Source: Mediannikoviicoccus vaginalis (lineage in GTDB: Bacteria > Bacillota > Clostridia > Tissierellales > Peptoniphilaceae). Taken from it: 64,000 nucleotides of DNA. Shown one piece after another: positions 35,768 to 45,501 of this stretch. The notes under the pieces are model-generated. The model was not told the origin of the DNA and made no database searches. It was given only the letters and a program-made list of their open reading frames with translations. The position numbers and the translations under genes are program-made. Each line of letters begins with the position of its first letter. Position 1 is the stretch's first letter. The DNA is taken from NCBI RefSeq assembly GCF_928097925.1, contig NZ_CAKMRI010000001.1, forward strand, positions 372,001-436,000. Reading direction: 5' to 3'.

Positions 35768-37537
35768 TTAAATACTTTTCAAAAGCGAATTTATTTTAAA
35801 TATTTCATTTGCTAAATCAGTATAAGATTTTTTTAAACTTTCAGATAATTCTTCATTTTCTTGAAGAAGAATTAATTGTTCTTTAAGTTTATCTCTTTCC
35901 ATAATTAAAACATGCCTTTTAAGGGAGTTTAAAAATCTTATAGCATTTTCTTTATTATTGTAATAATCTCTGTTTTGAGTTTTTAAAGTAGTTTCGATGA
36001 TTTTTTTAATATTACTATTCCCATCTAACTCTTTTATATCATCTAAAGTTGTATCTATTGTTAGTCCATTTTCCTCTATAAAAATAATAGTAGGTGTAAA
36101 ATACTCAGTTTCTTCCTCTAGAAAATTTCCTGAGTTTAGTATTTTACTTCTAAATTCAATATCATTATTAAAAAGATAATACTTTATGCTTTCTAGGAAA
36201 ATTAACTTATTGTTATTTACCCTATTTACCTTAGGAGTATCTTTTACAGGGGTTTTTGAATAACTTTTTTGTTTACTTAACTCCGATTTAATACTGTCAA
36301 TGTTAATGTCCAAGTCTTTGGAAAACCTTATTAAATACTCATCTTGAATAAGTTTATTATCAATTTCATTAAGCATCTTTACAAGCTCATTTAAAAATTC
36401 AGTCTTACTATTAATATCATCTAAATCATAATTTTTTAAAAGCTTTGTATAGTTATATAAAATTGAATTTAACGAATTTGTTATTAATGTTTCAAAAGAC
36501 TCTTTTCCGTATTTTTTTATATAGTCATCAGGATCAAGCTGTTCTGGTAGCTCTATAACATTGGCCTGTATGTCAATTTCCTTAAAAATCTCAATTGCTC
36601 TTTGAGTCGCACTTTGTCCTGCTGAATCTCCATCATAACATAAGTAAATATTTTTTGTATATCGACTAATTAATTTTGCCTGTTCTTTTGTAAGTGCAGT
36701 CCCTAAAGAAGCTACACAGTAGTCAATTCCATAGTTATATAATGAGATTACATCAACATAACCCTCTACAATTACAACTTTGTCTTTCTTAGAAATAGAG
36801 TTAAAGTTTGTTACTCCATATAAGTTCTTAGATTTATGATAAACTATTGATTCTGGTGAGTTTATATACTTAGCCCTGTCATCAACTAAGGTCCTGCCAC
36901 CAAATCCTATTACTTCTTTTCTATTATTTGTAATTGGAAAGATTAGTCTGTTTCGATATGCGTCGTATAAATGACCATTTGCAGACTTTTTAATTAGACC
37001 AAGCTCTAATAAATCCTCTGTTTTTACATTCTTACCTTTGAAATAATTAAGTAAATTATCAAAACCATCTGGAGCATACCCCAACATAAATTTATTTACC
37101 ACTGACTTGTCTAGTCCTCTATTTGATAAATACTCTTTTGGAAGTTGATATGTTAGTAATTGTTGAAAAAAATAGTACTTGGCCTCTTCATTAATTCTAA
37201 GAAGTGTCTTTCTGTGCTCATAAAGTTCTTTATCAACATTTCCTGTATCGAGAAAAATCCCTAATTTGTCAGCTAAAAAATGAATAGCTTCAACATAGTT
37301 CATATTCTCTTTTTTCATGATAAAAGTGATAGCATCTCCGCCAACACCGCATCCAAAACAATGGAAAATTCCCTTACTTCTTGAAACAGTAAAGGAAGGT
37401 GTTTTTTCATTATGAAAAGGACAAAGTCCAATATAGTTCTGTCCTGAAGGTTTTAATTCTATATAATCAGAAATAATATTTACAATATCAAGTTGATCTT
37501 TAATATCTTGAATTTTCTCTTCAGGTATATACGCCAT
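35768..37537 (-). CDS. dnaG: DNA primase
   Basis: Makes RNA primers at the replication fork. The protein has about 589 residues. The N-terminal zinc finger [11 protein letters not shown] and FHCFGCG lies near 40-63, and the TOPRIM core has [20 protein letters not shown] and CYDGDSAGQ. The C-terminal third is a variable helicase-binding region. The frame extends 21 codons upstream, but the ATG at 37537 has GGAGGA and aligns with family starts (MAYIPEEKI). It lies between dgt and rpoD. Confidence 0.97.
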   Translation of the reverse strand: MAYIPEEKIQDIKDQLDIVNIISDYIELKPSGQNYIGLCPFHNEKTPSFTVSRSKGIFHCFGCGVGGDAITFIMKKENMNYVEAIHFLADKLGIFLDTGNVDKELYEHRKTLLRINEEAKYYFFQQLLTYQLPKEYLSNRGLDKSVVNKFMLGYAPDGFDNLLNYFKGKNVKTEDLLELGLIKKSANGHLYDAYRNRLIFPITNNRKEVIGFGGRTLVDDRAKYINSPESIVYHKSKNLYGVTNFNSISKKDKVVIVEGYVDVISLYNYGIDYCVASLGTALTKEQAKLISRYTKNIYLCYDGDSAGQSATQRAIEIFKEIDIQANVIELPEQLDPDDYIKKYGKESFETLITNSLNSILYNYTKLLKNYDLDDINSKTEFLNELVKMLNEIDNKLIQDEYLIRFSKDLDINIDSIKSELSKQKSYSKTPVKDTPKVNRVNNNKLIFLESIKYYLFNNDIEFRSKILNSGNFLEEETEYFTPTIIFIEENGLTIDTTLDDIKELDGNSNIKKIIETTLKTQNRDYYNNKENAIRFLNSLKRHVLIMERDKLKEQLILLQENEELSESLKKSYTDLANEIFKINSLLKSI

Positions 37538-37547
37538 TTTTCCTCCA

Positions 37548-38570
37548 TTAAATATGCCATTGTTTAGGAATAAAAATATTTTTATATTCCTGTATGGCAA
37601 AAGTATCAGTCATTCCAGCAATATAGTCCGTAACTATGTCCTCCTTGCTAGAATATTTTAAATTTTCATTGTTTTTATAAATTTCTAAATGTTCATTTGG
37701 TAATTTTTCAAAATTCTTTAAAAAATATAAATATAATCTTTCAATTAATGCCTTTGCTTTTTCTTCATCTTGTTTAACAATCGGATTAAAATAAACTTCT
37801 TGAAACATAAATTTTCGAAGCTGCATCATCAGCCTATATTCTTCATCACCCATAAGAATATCATCTTTCCCATAGCTTTCATTTATCACATTAACTACCA
37901 TGTTGTTAATTCTTTCAGATGGAGATTTACCTAGCTTTTCACGTATATTTTCTGGTAGGTCTTCTTCAGTTAATATACCTGCTCTTATGGAATCATCAAT
38001 ATCATGGTTAATATAGGCTATTCTATCGGCAAATTTAATTACTCGTCCTTCTAGTGTAGAAGCCTTGTTATTTCCCGTGTGGTTTTCAATTCCATCTATA
38101 ACCTCTCTTGTAAGATTTAATCCATGATTTTGTTTTCTAATTTCTAAATATTTAACAATTCTGCTTGACTGCATATAATGTTTAAAACCTTTAGGGTTTA
38201 AAGAATTAAGAGCATCTTCACCCATGTGTCCGAAGGGGGTATGACCAAGATCATGTGATAGGGCTATTGCCTCTGTCAGGTCTTCATTAAGTTCTAACGC
38301 CCTTGCAATTGTTCTTGCAATTTGAGCCACCTCAAGAGTGTGGGTCAATCTAGTTCTGTAATGATCTTTTTCTGGAGAAATATAGACCTGTGTTTTATGT
38401 TTTAATCTTCTAAATGATTTTGAATGAATTATTCTGTCCCTATCTCTTTGGAATGAAGTCCTGTAAAAATCTCCCTCTTCATCTATATCCCTTACTGCAA
38501 ATTTGCTCTTAGCAGCATATTTTGACAGATATCTAGTTTCAAATTCTTCCTGTTTAACCCTGGTGTTCAT
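37548..38570 (-). CDS. dgt: Deoxyguanosinetriphosphate triphosphohydrolase-like protein
   Basis: An HD-domain dNTP triphosphohydrolase of about 340 residues. It has the metal-binding HTLEVAQIAR with the first His, SHDLGHTPFGH near residues 106-116, the ENHTGN block, and FADRIAYINHDIDD with the last Asp. It lowers dNTP pools in related bacteria. The ATG at 38570 fits AGGAGA better than the TTG one codon upstream. dgt-dnaG-rpoD is a conserved clostridial order. Confidence 0.93.
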   Translation of the reverse strand: MNTRVKQEEFETRYLSKYAAKSKFAVRDIDEEGDFYRTSFQRDRDRIIHSKSFRRLKHKTQVYISPEKDHYRTRLTHTLEVAQIARTIARALELNEDLTEAIALSHDLGHTPFGHMGEDALNSLNPKGFKHYMQSSRIVKYLEIRKQNHGLNLTREVIDGIENHTGNNKASTLEGRVIKFADRIAYINHDIDDSIRAGILTEEDLPENIREKLGKSPSERINNMVVNVINESYGKDDILMGDEEYRLMMQLRKFMFQEVYFNPIVKQDEEKAKALIERLYLYFLKNFEKLPNEHLEIYKNNENLKYSSKEDIVTDYIAGMTDTFAIQEYKNIFIPKQWHI

Positions 38571-38640
38571 CAAAGCTCTCCTTATTATCTATCTAATAAA
38601 ATAGATACCCAATTAGATTAAACTTCCACAAAATACGAAT

Positions 38641-38672
38641 AAAAAAAGATAGAGTTAACTCTACCTTTTTTT
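38641..38672 (-). terminator. Terminator of the cmk-plsC-ispH/rpsA operon
   Basis: GGTAGAG/CTCTATC on the minus strand, around a TTAA centre, is followed by TTTTTTTATTC, directly after the ispH-rpsA stop. Confidence 0.85.
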
Positions 38673-38674
38673 AA

Positions 38675-40708
38675 TTATTCTTCGCTATCTTCGTTTTCGT
38701 CAAGCTTAGCCGCAATTAAATCTCCTAGATTATGTTCTAATTCTTGATTTTCATATTCTGGAGCTTTTTCTTGTTTAGGCTTTGGAGACTTCTTTGGTTG
38801 TGGTCTTGGTTTTGCTTCAGGTTTTTCCTTAGTTTCTTTAATACTTAAAGCAATTCTCTTGCTTTCAGGATTAATTTCTAATATCTTAGCTTCAATTTCA
38901 TCTCCAATGTTAAGCTCATCTGATGGCTTTTCAACATGTTCATATGAAATTTGTGAAACGTGAACTAAACCTTCAACACCTTCTTGAAGTCTTACGAAAG
39001 CACCAAAGTCTAGAAGGTTAACAACTTCTCCCTTAACAATGTCTCCCTCTTTGTTGTTTTCCATGAATTCTTCAAAAGGTTTCTTTGTTAATTGCTTTAA
39101 TCCTAGAGAAATTCTATTTCTTTCTCTATTTGCTCTTAATATTTTTACTTCAATTTCGTCGCCTACTTTTAAAACATCTGATGGATGATTTATTCTCTTC
39201 CAAGAAATATCAGAGATGTGAATTAAACCATCTACTCCTCCTATGTCGACAAAAGCTCCGAAATCAGTTAATCTTTCAACTCTTCCTTCTATTACTTTAC
39301 CAACTTCAATGTTTTCCCAAGCCTCGTCCATTTTCTTTTGAAGTTTTGCTTCTTCAATAACTCTGCTTGATAAAACAAGTCTTCTCTTCTTTTCATCTAA
39401 GTTGATTATTTTACATTCTAAAGTTTCACCAACATAAGGAGATAAATCCTTGACAAAAGTAGTTGCAACTTGTGATCCTGGAATAAAAGCATTAATGTCG
39501 AATACAGTTGCTAAAAGTCCGCCTTTAACTAGCTTTGTTACCTTAGCTTCTACTGTTTCATCATTTTCTGAAATTTCTACTAACTTTCTCCAATTCTTTA
39601 AGCCTTCTACTCTTCTAGTTGAAAGAACAACATTACCTTCACCATCATCTAGTTTGATAACATAAACTTCAACTTCTTGACCTTCTTTAAAAAGATCTCT
39701 AGGTTTAGCATCAGGATCAGATGAAAGCTCATCTTGCTTAATTATCCCGTCTGAAGTGTAACCGATGTTTACCATAACTTCAGAATCAGTAACGTAAATA
39801 ACGCTACCCTTAACCACGTCTTTAGGGTATATCTTTGTTATACTACCCTCTACTTGCTCCATAAATTCGTCTTTGCTGTAATTATCCATTACTTGAACAA
39901 CCTCCTCAATTATCCAAGCAGGTGTGGATGCACCCGCCGTAATTCCTATTCTATTATATTTACATACTTCTTGTAAAGATAAATCATCTATGGTTTCAAT
40001 CATAAATGTATTTTTACAATGCTTTTTGGACAATTCAAAGAGCTTGTTAGTATTTGAGCTCGTTCTTCCTCCTATAACGACCATTGCATCAACCGTCTTT
40101 GACAGTTCAATAGTCGCCTGTTGTCTATTCTTAGTTGCATTGCATATTGTATTTTTTATCACTACATTAGTATTGCTATCCTTTATTATATCAGATAATT
40201 CAAAAAATTTCTCGTAAATGTTTGTAGTTTGTGAAATTATATATAATTTGTCTAGCCCAACTACTTTTTTTGCTTCATCTACTGAATTAATTATGATAGG
40301 TTCTTTCTTTAAATGCCCTGACATAGCTATGATTTCAGGATGTTCTCTCTTACCTATAATAACTATTTTATATCCTTCTTCCTCAGCCTTTTGAATCCTT
40401 TTATAAATAGATAAAAGCACAGGGCATGTACAATCTATAACATTGTATCCTAATTTTTTATACTTTTCTATATTTCCCCGAGTTTCTCCATGACTTCGAA
40501 TAATTATATTTGCTTCTTCATATGTTTTTGTTGGATTATTTTCTATTTTAAATCCTAAACATTTTAATCTATTTACTTCCTGAGGATTGTGAATCAAATC
40601 ACCAGTTGCAATTGTATTTATATTAGATTTTAAAGTTTTTTCAGTCTTTTCTACGGCATTTTTTACGCCAAAACAAAATCCTGAGTGATCCGCAATTATA
40701 ATTTCCAT
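38675..40708 (-). CDS. IspH-ribosomal protein S1 fusion
   Basis: One 677-residue chain. Residues 1-280 are IspH, the Fe-S enzyme making IPP and DMAPP at the end of the MEP pathway, with its three cluster cysteines in SGFCFGVK, DCTCPV and NTICNATK. Residues 300-620 hold four S1 RNA-binding repeats (for example ERLTDFGAFVDIGG and VNLLDFGAFVRLQEG), then a Lys/Pro-rich linker and acidic tail. This fusion is known in clostridia. The ATG at 40708 follows GAGGAG. An upstream in-frame TTG is less likely. Confidence 0.96.
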   Translation of the reverse strand: MEIIIADHSGFCFGVKNAVEKTEKTLKSNINTIATGDLIHNPQEVNRLKCLGFKIENNPTKTYEEANIIIRSHGETRGNIEKYKKLGYNVIDCTCPVLLSIYKRIQKAEEEGYKIVIIGKREHPEIIAMSGHLKKEPIIINSVDEAKKVVGLDKLYIISQTTNIYEKFFELSDIIKDSNTNVVIKNTICNATKNRQQATIELSKTVDAMVVIGGRTSSNTNKLFELSKKHCKNTFMIETIDDLSLQEVCKYNRIGITAGASTPAWIIEEVVQVMDNYSKDEFMEQVEGSITKIYPKDVVKGSVIYVTDSEVMVNIGYTSDGIIKQDELSSDPDAKPRDLFKEGQEVEVYVIKLDDGEGNVVLSTRRVEGLKNWRKLVEISENDETVEAKVTKLVKGGLLATVFDINAFIPGSQVATTFVKDLSPYVGETLECKIINLDEKKRRLVLSSRVIEEAKLQKKMDEAWENIEVGKVIEGRVERLTDFGAFVDIGGVDGLIHISDISWKRINHPSDVLKVGDEIEVKILRANRERNRISLGLKQLTKKPFEEFMENNKEGDIVKGEVVNLLDFGAFVRLQEGVEGLVHVSQISYEHVEKPSDELNIGDEIEAKILEINPESKRIALSIKETKEKPEAKPRPQPKKSPKPKQEKAPEYENQELEHNLGDLIAAKLDENEDSEE

Positions 40709-40709
40709 G

Positions 40710-41279
40710 TTACTCCTCAATATCGTATATTTTCTTATAAACTTCCATTGTTATCTCTTTGTTAGTTTCTCTTCCTAATTCTTTAAAGTCTTCAGGGTAA
40801 ACCAAATCTCTAAAGCTTACTTTTATAGGTCTAAAAAGTTTATATTCAGTGTCTATATATACAGGAAGTATAGGTGCTCCAGTTCTATTTGAAATCATCC
40901 CTACGCCTTCCTTTATATTATCTGCTGAAACTGTTTTTACTCTAGTACCTTCTGGAAATATTCCAAGAACATCTCCTCTTTTTAATATGGACATGGCAGT
41001 TCGAACGCTCTTTAGGTCTGTCTTTGATCTATTTACTGGAAAAGCTTCCAGCTTTTTTACAAAATAACCTAATACCGGTTTATTAAATAACTCCTCTTTG
41101 GCCATGAAAAAAATTTTTCTATCACAAACCTGTGCAAGTACAACTGGGTCTAATGCACTGGTGTGATTGGCACAAATTATTAAAGGACCATCTTTTGGAA
41201 TTTTATTTTTATCATACACTTCAAATTTAAAAAATAATTGAAGCATACCTCCACAAAAAACTTTTAAAAATTTATACAT
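40710..41279 (-). CDS. plsC: 1-acyl-sn-glycerol-3-phosphate acyltransferase
   Basis: Adds the second acyl chain to make phosphatidic acid at the membrane. The 189 residues have a hydrophobic N-terminus, the catalytic NHTSALDP (HxxxxD) near residue 37, and FPEGTR near 110 for phosphate binding. It acts after PlsX and PlsY, also in this window. The ATG at 41279 lies in the end of cmk. The order cmk-plsC-ispH/rpsA is standard in clostridia. Confidence 0.93.
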   Translation of the reverse strand: MYKFLKVFCGGMLQLFFKFEVYDKNKIPKDGPLIICANHTSALDPVVLAQVCDRKIFFMAKEELFNKPVLGYFVKKLEAFPVNRSKTDLKSVRTAMSILKRGDVLGIFPEGTRVKTVSADNIKEGVGMISNRTGAPILPVYIDTEYKLFRPIKVSFRDLVYPEDFKELGRETNKEITMEVYKKIYDIEE

Positions 41280-42165
41280 CAATACCTCTTATAATATTTA
41301 TAATCTTTTCTACGACCTCTCTTAAAGTCATTTCCGTGCTATCTATTAAATGTGCATCTTCCGCTTGTCTAAGAGGAGAGATTTCTCTATTTGAATCAAG
41401 TACATCCCTTGCCTTTAAATCCTCTAAAATCTCTTCATAGCTTTTGTTTAAAGAAGACTTTTCATCTTTAAAACGCCTCATGGCTCTTTCCTCAGCGGTA
41501 GCAGTTATGAAAAACTTATATTTTGCATTTGGAAAAACCACCGTTCCAATATCTCTGCCATCTAGCACAATAGATTTACCTTTTGAAATATTTCTTTGTG
41601 AATCAACAAGAACCTCTCTAACAATAGATATAGCAGAAACTTTAGAAACATTTTTTGTAACTTCGTCTCCTCTTATTTTTTTAGAAATATCTTCTCCGTT
41701 TAAAATGACACTGTCTTTTTCTATGTCAATATTTATATTTCCAATAACTTTTTTTATTTCTTCTTCAGTTAAACTTATATTTTCTTTTAACAGATAATAG
41801 GTAAATGCTCTATACATGGCTCCTGTGTCTAAATAACTTATATCAAGTATCTTAGCAATTTCTTTTGCCACAGTACTTTTCCCAGAAGCTGATGGTCCAT
41901 CAATTGCAATGACAAAATTTTCTTTTCCCAATATGTCTATAGTAATATTCTTGTCATCTTTATCTTCTAATATTGATGTCTTTACAAATCCTTCAAAATT
42001 AAACTTGTCTAAGTGATTTGAAACTTCTTTATAGTTTTCAGGAATTGTTATAAGCACATTGTTTTTAGTAGTATCGATTTTTTTTAATTCTTCATAAATA
42101 AGATTTGCAATATCTTCACTACTTTTGCCTTCTAGTTTTAAATTATTAATTATCATTACAATCAT
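41272..42165 (-). CDS. cmk: Cytidylate kinase with an added N-terminal domain
   Basis: Phosphorylates CMP and dCMP. The kinase is in residues 83-297: Walker A GPSASGKST at 90-98, DTGAMYRAFT, and GRDIGTVVFP with the nucleotide-binding Arg. Ordinary Cmk proteins are about 215-225 residues and start near that point, so the first 80 residues are extra. They look like a small alpha/beta domain (two helices, strands NNVLITI and ITIDIL). The extended start at 42165 overlaps the previous gene by 20 bases and is the only good one. No function is known for the extra part. Confidence 0.92.
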   Translation of the reverse strand: MIVMIINNLKLEGKSSEDIANLIYEELKKIDTTKNNVLITIPENYKEVSNHLDKFNFEGFVKTSILEDKDDKNITIDILGKENFVIAIDGPSASGKSTVAKEIAKILDISYLDTGAMYRAFTYYLLKENISLTEEEIKKVIGNINIDIEKDSVILNGEDISKKIRGDEVTKNVSKVSAISIVREVLVDSQRNISKGKSIVLDGRDIGTVVFPNAKYKFFITATAEERAMRRFKDEKSSLNKSYEEILEDLKARDVLDSNREISPLRQAEDAHLIDSTEMTLREVVEKIINIIRGIDV

Positions 42166-43378
42166 CCTTTATGCTGCTTCCTGCAAGAAAGCCTGTAGAG
42201 TAGGCTATTTGTAAATTATATCCTCCTGTAAAGGCGTCTACATCTATAACTTCACCTACAAAGTACAGATTCTCTACTTTTTTAGATTCCATTGTTGATG
42301 AATCTAGTTCCTTAACATCTACTCCACCTCTAGTTATTATGGCTTCATTGAAGTCTCTTAAACAATTTATATTAAATTCGAGACCTTTTATAGTCTTTGT
42401 AAGTCTGTGTCTTTCTTCTTTAGTAATTTGATTTATCTTTTTATCTCTAGGAATATTAGAAATTTCCAAAACAGGCTTGATTAACGATTTAATTAAGAGA
42501 TCCCTTAAACCATTTTCAATGTCCTTGTTGATATACTTGTTGAAATCTCGATTTATTCTATCATCTAACTGATTATAATTCAAACCAGGCTTTAAATCTA
42601 TTGATAAGGAGCATTTCTCCTTTGGATAGATTAGTGATGATAGACTTAATATTGTTGGACCTGAAATTCCAAAATGAGTGAATAGTGCCTCTCCAAACTC
42701 TTTTTTAAATGGCTTTCCATTTTTATTTAAAGCAACTTCTACATTTTTCAAATTAACTCCGGAAAGCTCTTTATGAATTGAGCTATTTAAATTAAGTCCC
42801 ACAAGCCCTGGGTAGATGTCAGTTACTTCAATTCCAAAGTTTTTTGCAAATTTATAGCCATCACCTGTTGAGCCAGTTTTCTTATATGAGTTTCCTCCAG
42901 TGGCAATTACAAGATAGTCACATGAAAAACTACTTTCCTTGGAATATAACCTAAATTTATCATCTACTTTTTCTATATACCTTATATCTTCATCAAAAAT
43001 CAGATTAATCCCTCTGTCATTTAAAATTTTTTTAAATGTCTTTATAACATCCGATGATTTGTCTGATACAGGAAAAACTCTATCTCCCCTTTCAACTTTG
43101 TATTCCAAACCATATTCACTTAAAAGATTTAAAATATCCATATTACTAAAAGAGTAAAGTGCAGAATACATAAATTTTTCATTTCTGTTAATTTCAGGAA
43201 AGAACTCAGATATATCCTTGTAATTTGTTATATTGCATCTACCCTTGCCAGTAATATATAATTTTTTACCAAGTTTTTCATTTTTTTCTATAATGGTCAC
43301 ATTATTATTTTCATTTTTCGCTGCAATGGCCGCCATCATTCCTGCAGGCCCACCACCAATAACTATAACTTCTTTCAT
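42146..43378 (-). CDS. HI0933-family NAD(P)/FAD-dependent oxidoreductase
   Basis: A 410-residue flavoprotein of the YhiN/BaiN family. The FAD-binding GGGPAGMMAAIAA is at residues 8-20, followed by GKKLYITGKGRCN, the VIATGGNSYKKTGSTGDGY block near 153-171, and the C-terminal NLYFVGEVIDVDAFTGGYNLQ. Substrates are mostly unknown; some gut relatives reduce bile-acid intermediates. The start overlaps the ytqB-like gene by ATGA. Confidence 0.88.
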   Translation of the reverse strand: MKEVIVIGGGPAGMMAAIAAKNENNNVTIIEKNEKLGKKLYITGKGRCNITNYKDISEFFPEINRNEKFMYSALYSFSNMDILNLLSEYGLEYKVERGDRVFPVSDKSSDVIKTFKKILNDRGINLIFDEDIRYIEKVDDKFRLYSKESSFSCDYLVIATGGNSYKKTGSTGDGYKFAKNFGIEVTDIYPGLVGLNLNSSIHKELSGVNLKNVEVALNKNGKPFKKEFGEALFTHFGISGPTILSLSSLIYPKEKCSLSIDLKPGLNYNQLDDRINRDFNKYINKDIENGLRDLLIKSLIKPVLEISNIPRDKKINQITKEERHRLTKTIKGLEFNINCLRDFNEAIITRGGVDVKELDSSTMESKKVENLYFVGEVIDVDAFTGGYNLQIAYSTGFLAGSSIKDDCNDN

Positions 43379-43931
43379 TTTATTTTCTCCAACACAATTA
43401 GAAAAGGAGGATTATTTTTTTGATTTATAAAATCAAATTTAATAATTTCAAACTCCTTTTGATTTAATTCTCTTAAATATTTTTCAATATGTATAGCTTC
43501 TTCTAGTCCAGATGGATGTCCTGGATAGAATGTAATAAATACCCTACCATTTAGATTTAATTTTTCTAGTAATACATCAAGACTTTTAATTACCTTTTTA
43601 TAATTAGTTACAATTTTTTTATCGCCCTTTGGCAGGTACCCCAAGTTATAGACCGCAATATCTATATTTTCCTTTACATATTTACCTATGTACTCATGGC
43701 TATCTAAAATAAGGTTGATTTTAGACAACTCGTCTAAAGAAAATTTATCTTTTGTATTTTTAATACTAATCTCTTGGATATCAAATCCATAAAAATGCTA
43801 TCATTTCCCAAAGTAGAAAATATTTTTCTTAGATCATTTCCATTTCCAAGGGTCATATCAACCGCAACCAAATTCTTCCCCTTATAATCTTCTAAAAAAA
43901 GATCCAGTAGTCCATTGCAATTTTTAATCAT
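43375..43931 (-). pseudogene. YtqB-like class I SAM methyltransferase, frameshifted
   Basis: Two pieces in different frames together match one protein of about 186 residues in the YtqB/rRNA-methylase-like family. The first piece (43931 to about 43796) has the SAM motif VDMTLGNGND. The second (about 43795 to 43375) has FDIQE, ILDSHEY, VYNLGYLPKGDK, ITFYPGHPSG and FINQKNNPPFL. They join if the five-T tract (43791-43795, A on the plus strand) had one more T. This is a recent inactivation, a slippage event or a sequence error. The first piece alone ends after 65 residues. Confidence 0.85.
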
Positions 43932-44283
43932 TACAACAACTTCCCTTTAAAAAATCTAAAATGTAGATAGGTGATGGTGGAAGTAGGTCTTTTAAATCTT
44001 TATTTTCGTAGTTAAGATATTCAAACCCTAGGTCATAAACCTTTGAAGCTGTTGCTTTAAGATAGAAATTTTTATCAAAAAAATCAAAATCCCCTACAAC
44101 TAAAAAGTCTTTTAAGTAACATTTTTTGCCATCTATTTCTATTTGAGAGTACCCAACTATTTCTTCATCTTCAAATAATGTGAAAAAAATTTCTGGTTTT
44201 TCATAATTTGAACTTAACTCAATATTGTATTTTTCTTTAAAGTACGATAAATCATTTGGATTTGAATCTTTAACAATAAGCAT
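43924..44283 (-). CDS. Small hypothetical protein, possibly GNAT-like
   Basis: 119 residues with no sure family. The strand pattern EEIVGYSQIEIDGKKCYLKDFLVVGDF and a following helix (KATASKVYDLGFEYL) resemble a reduced GNAT acetyltransferase fold, but the acetyl-CoA loop is not evident. The tail ends SCCND. The start is directly at the rluB stop and its end overlaps the ytqB-like gene by 8 bases, so it is part of the same transcript. Confidence 0.6.
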   Translation of the reverse strand: MLIVKDSNPNDLSYFKEKYNIELSSNYEKPEIFFTLFEDEEIVGYSQIEIDGKKCYLKDFLVVGDFDFFDKNFYLKATASKVYDLGFEYLNYENKDLKDLLPPSPIYILDFLKGSCCND

Positions 44284-44972
44284 TATAAACTCCTTAAATA
44301 ATCTAATTCTTCTTTTGTAAGTTTTCTAAATTCTCCTTCAGGTAGATTTTTATCACTTATTTTTCCTATGGAAATTCTCTTTAAGTCAATAACCTTACAT
44401 CCAATGTAATCAAACATTCTTCTAACTTGTCTATTTCTTCCTTCAGATATGGATATTTGAAACTTTAAATTAGAAATCTTTTTTATTTTAGCCCTCTTAG
44501 TTAAGTATCCATCCATTGGTATTCCTTTTTTTAATCTATCTAAATCTACTTCTTTAGGCTTTTTATCTAAAATGACTTCATAAGTCTTAAATATATCTTT
44601 TTTTGGATGGGTCAATTTATAAGTCAATTCTCCATCATTTGTAATAATAATTATTCCCCTACTGTCCTTATCAAGTCTTCCAACTGGATATAGCCTCTCA
44701 TTAGAGTCAATTAAATCTATAACTGTTTTTTCAGCAAATGGATCTTTTACCGTGGATACATAGCCAACAGGTTTATTTAAAAGAAAATATTTAAACTTCT
44801 CAAGGGGAGCTACCACATTTCCATCAAACTTAACAACATCATCTGGTAAAACTTTGGTTCCTAGTTCTTTAACCGTTTTTTCATTTATACTTACCCTTCC
44901 CTGAGATATTATTTCATCCGCCTGTCTTCTAGAGCAAACTCCACTATGAGCAAGATATTTATTGATCCTCAA
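44283..44972 (-). CDS. rluB: Ribosomal large subunit pseudouridine synthase B
   Basis: A 229-residue RsuA/RluB-family enzyme that makes pseudouridine in 23S rRNA. The N-terminal S4 domain is MRINKYLAHSGVCSRRQADE, and the catalytic GRLDKDSRGIIIITNDGEL has its Asp near residue 102. EGRNRQVRRMFDYIG follows near the C-terminus. The start is TTG with AGAGGTGG upstream. It follows scpB, as in most Firmicutes. Confidence 0.94.
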   Translation of the reverse strand: MRINKYLAHSGVCSRRQADEIISQGRVSINEKTVKELGTKVLPDDVVKFDGNVVAPLEKFKYFLLNKPVGYVSTVKDPFAEKTVIDLIDSNERLYPVGRLDKDSRGIIIITNDGELTYKLTHPKKDIFKTYEVILDKKPKEVDLDRLKKGIPMDGYLTKRAKIKKISNLKFQISISEGRNRQVRRMFDYIGCKVIDLKRISIGKISDKNLPEGEFRKLTKEELDYLRSL

Positions 44973-45501
44973 CTTTATCCACCTCTAAAAATAACTGTTC
45001 AACTTCATTTTTTTGTGGAAGTTGTTTTAAATTAGCTAGGTCGAACACACGTAAAAATTCATCAGTGGTTCCATAAAGTATTGGTCTTCCAATTTGTTCC
45101 AGTCTACCAACTTCCATTATTAAGTCTCTTGAAAGTAATGTGTCAATTGGACCTTGTGATCTAACTCCCCTAATCTCTTCGATTTCAATTCTTGTAATTG
45201 GTTGTTTATAAGCTATAATTGAAAGGACTTCCATGGATGAATTTGTAATATTTTTGTTTTCGTTTTTATTAACTAACTTTTTTACATAGTCTAAATTGGT
45301 TTCCTTTGTAACATATTGGAAATTATCTCCATATTGTTTTAGCTCAAGTCCTCTATCGGAAGAGTCGCAGTCAAACATCATTTCATTTAGTATTTTTTTA
45401 GTCTCTCCCGGAGTTTTTTCTATTATCTTTGCAATTTCTTTATATGAAAGGGGTTCGCCCCATATATATAATAATGATTCAATTATAGATTTATAATTCA
45501 T
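44959..45501 (-). CDS. scpB: Segregation and condensation protein B
   Basis: A 180-residue winged-helix partner in the SMC-ScpA-ScpB condensin. It has IIESLLYIWGEPLS at the start, VLSIIAYKQPITRIEIEEIRG near residues 95-115, and GRPILYGTTDEFLRVF at the end of the domain. The ATG at 45501 fits AAGG. The upstream GTG is too close. The smc gene lies about 9 kb upstream in transcription in the same window. Confidence 0.94.
   Translation of the reverse strand: MNYKSIIESLLYIWGEPLSYKEIAKIIEKTPGETKKILNEMMFDCDSSDRGLELKQYGDNFQYVTKETNLDYVKKLVNKNENKNITNSSMEVLSIIAYKQPITRIEIEEIRGVRSQGPIDTLLSRDLIMEVGRLEQIGRPILYGTTDEFLRVFDLANLKQLPQKNEVEQLFLEVDKVEDQ

Noticed and set aside
41444-41797. A 117-residue plus-strand frame
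   Set aside because: It is antisense to the cytidylate kinase core.
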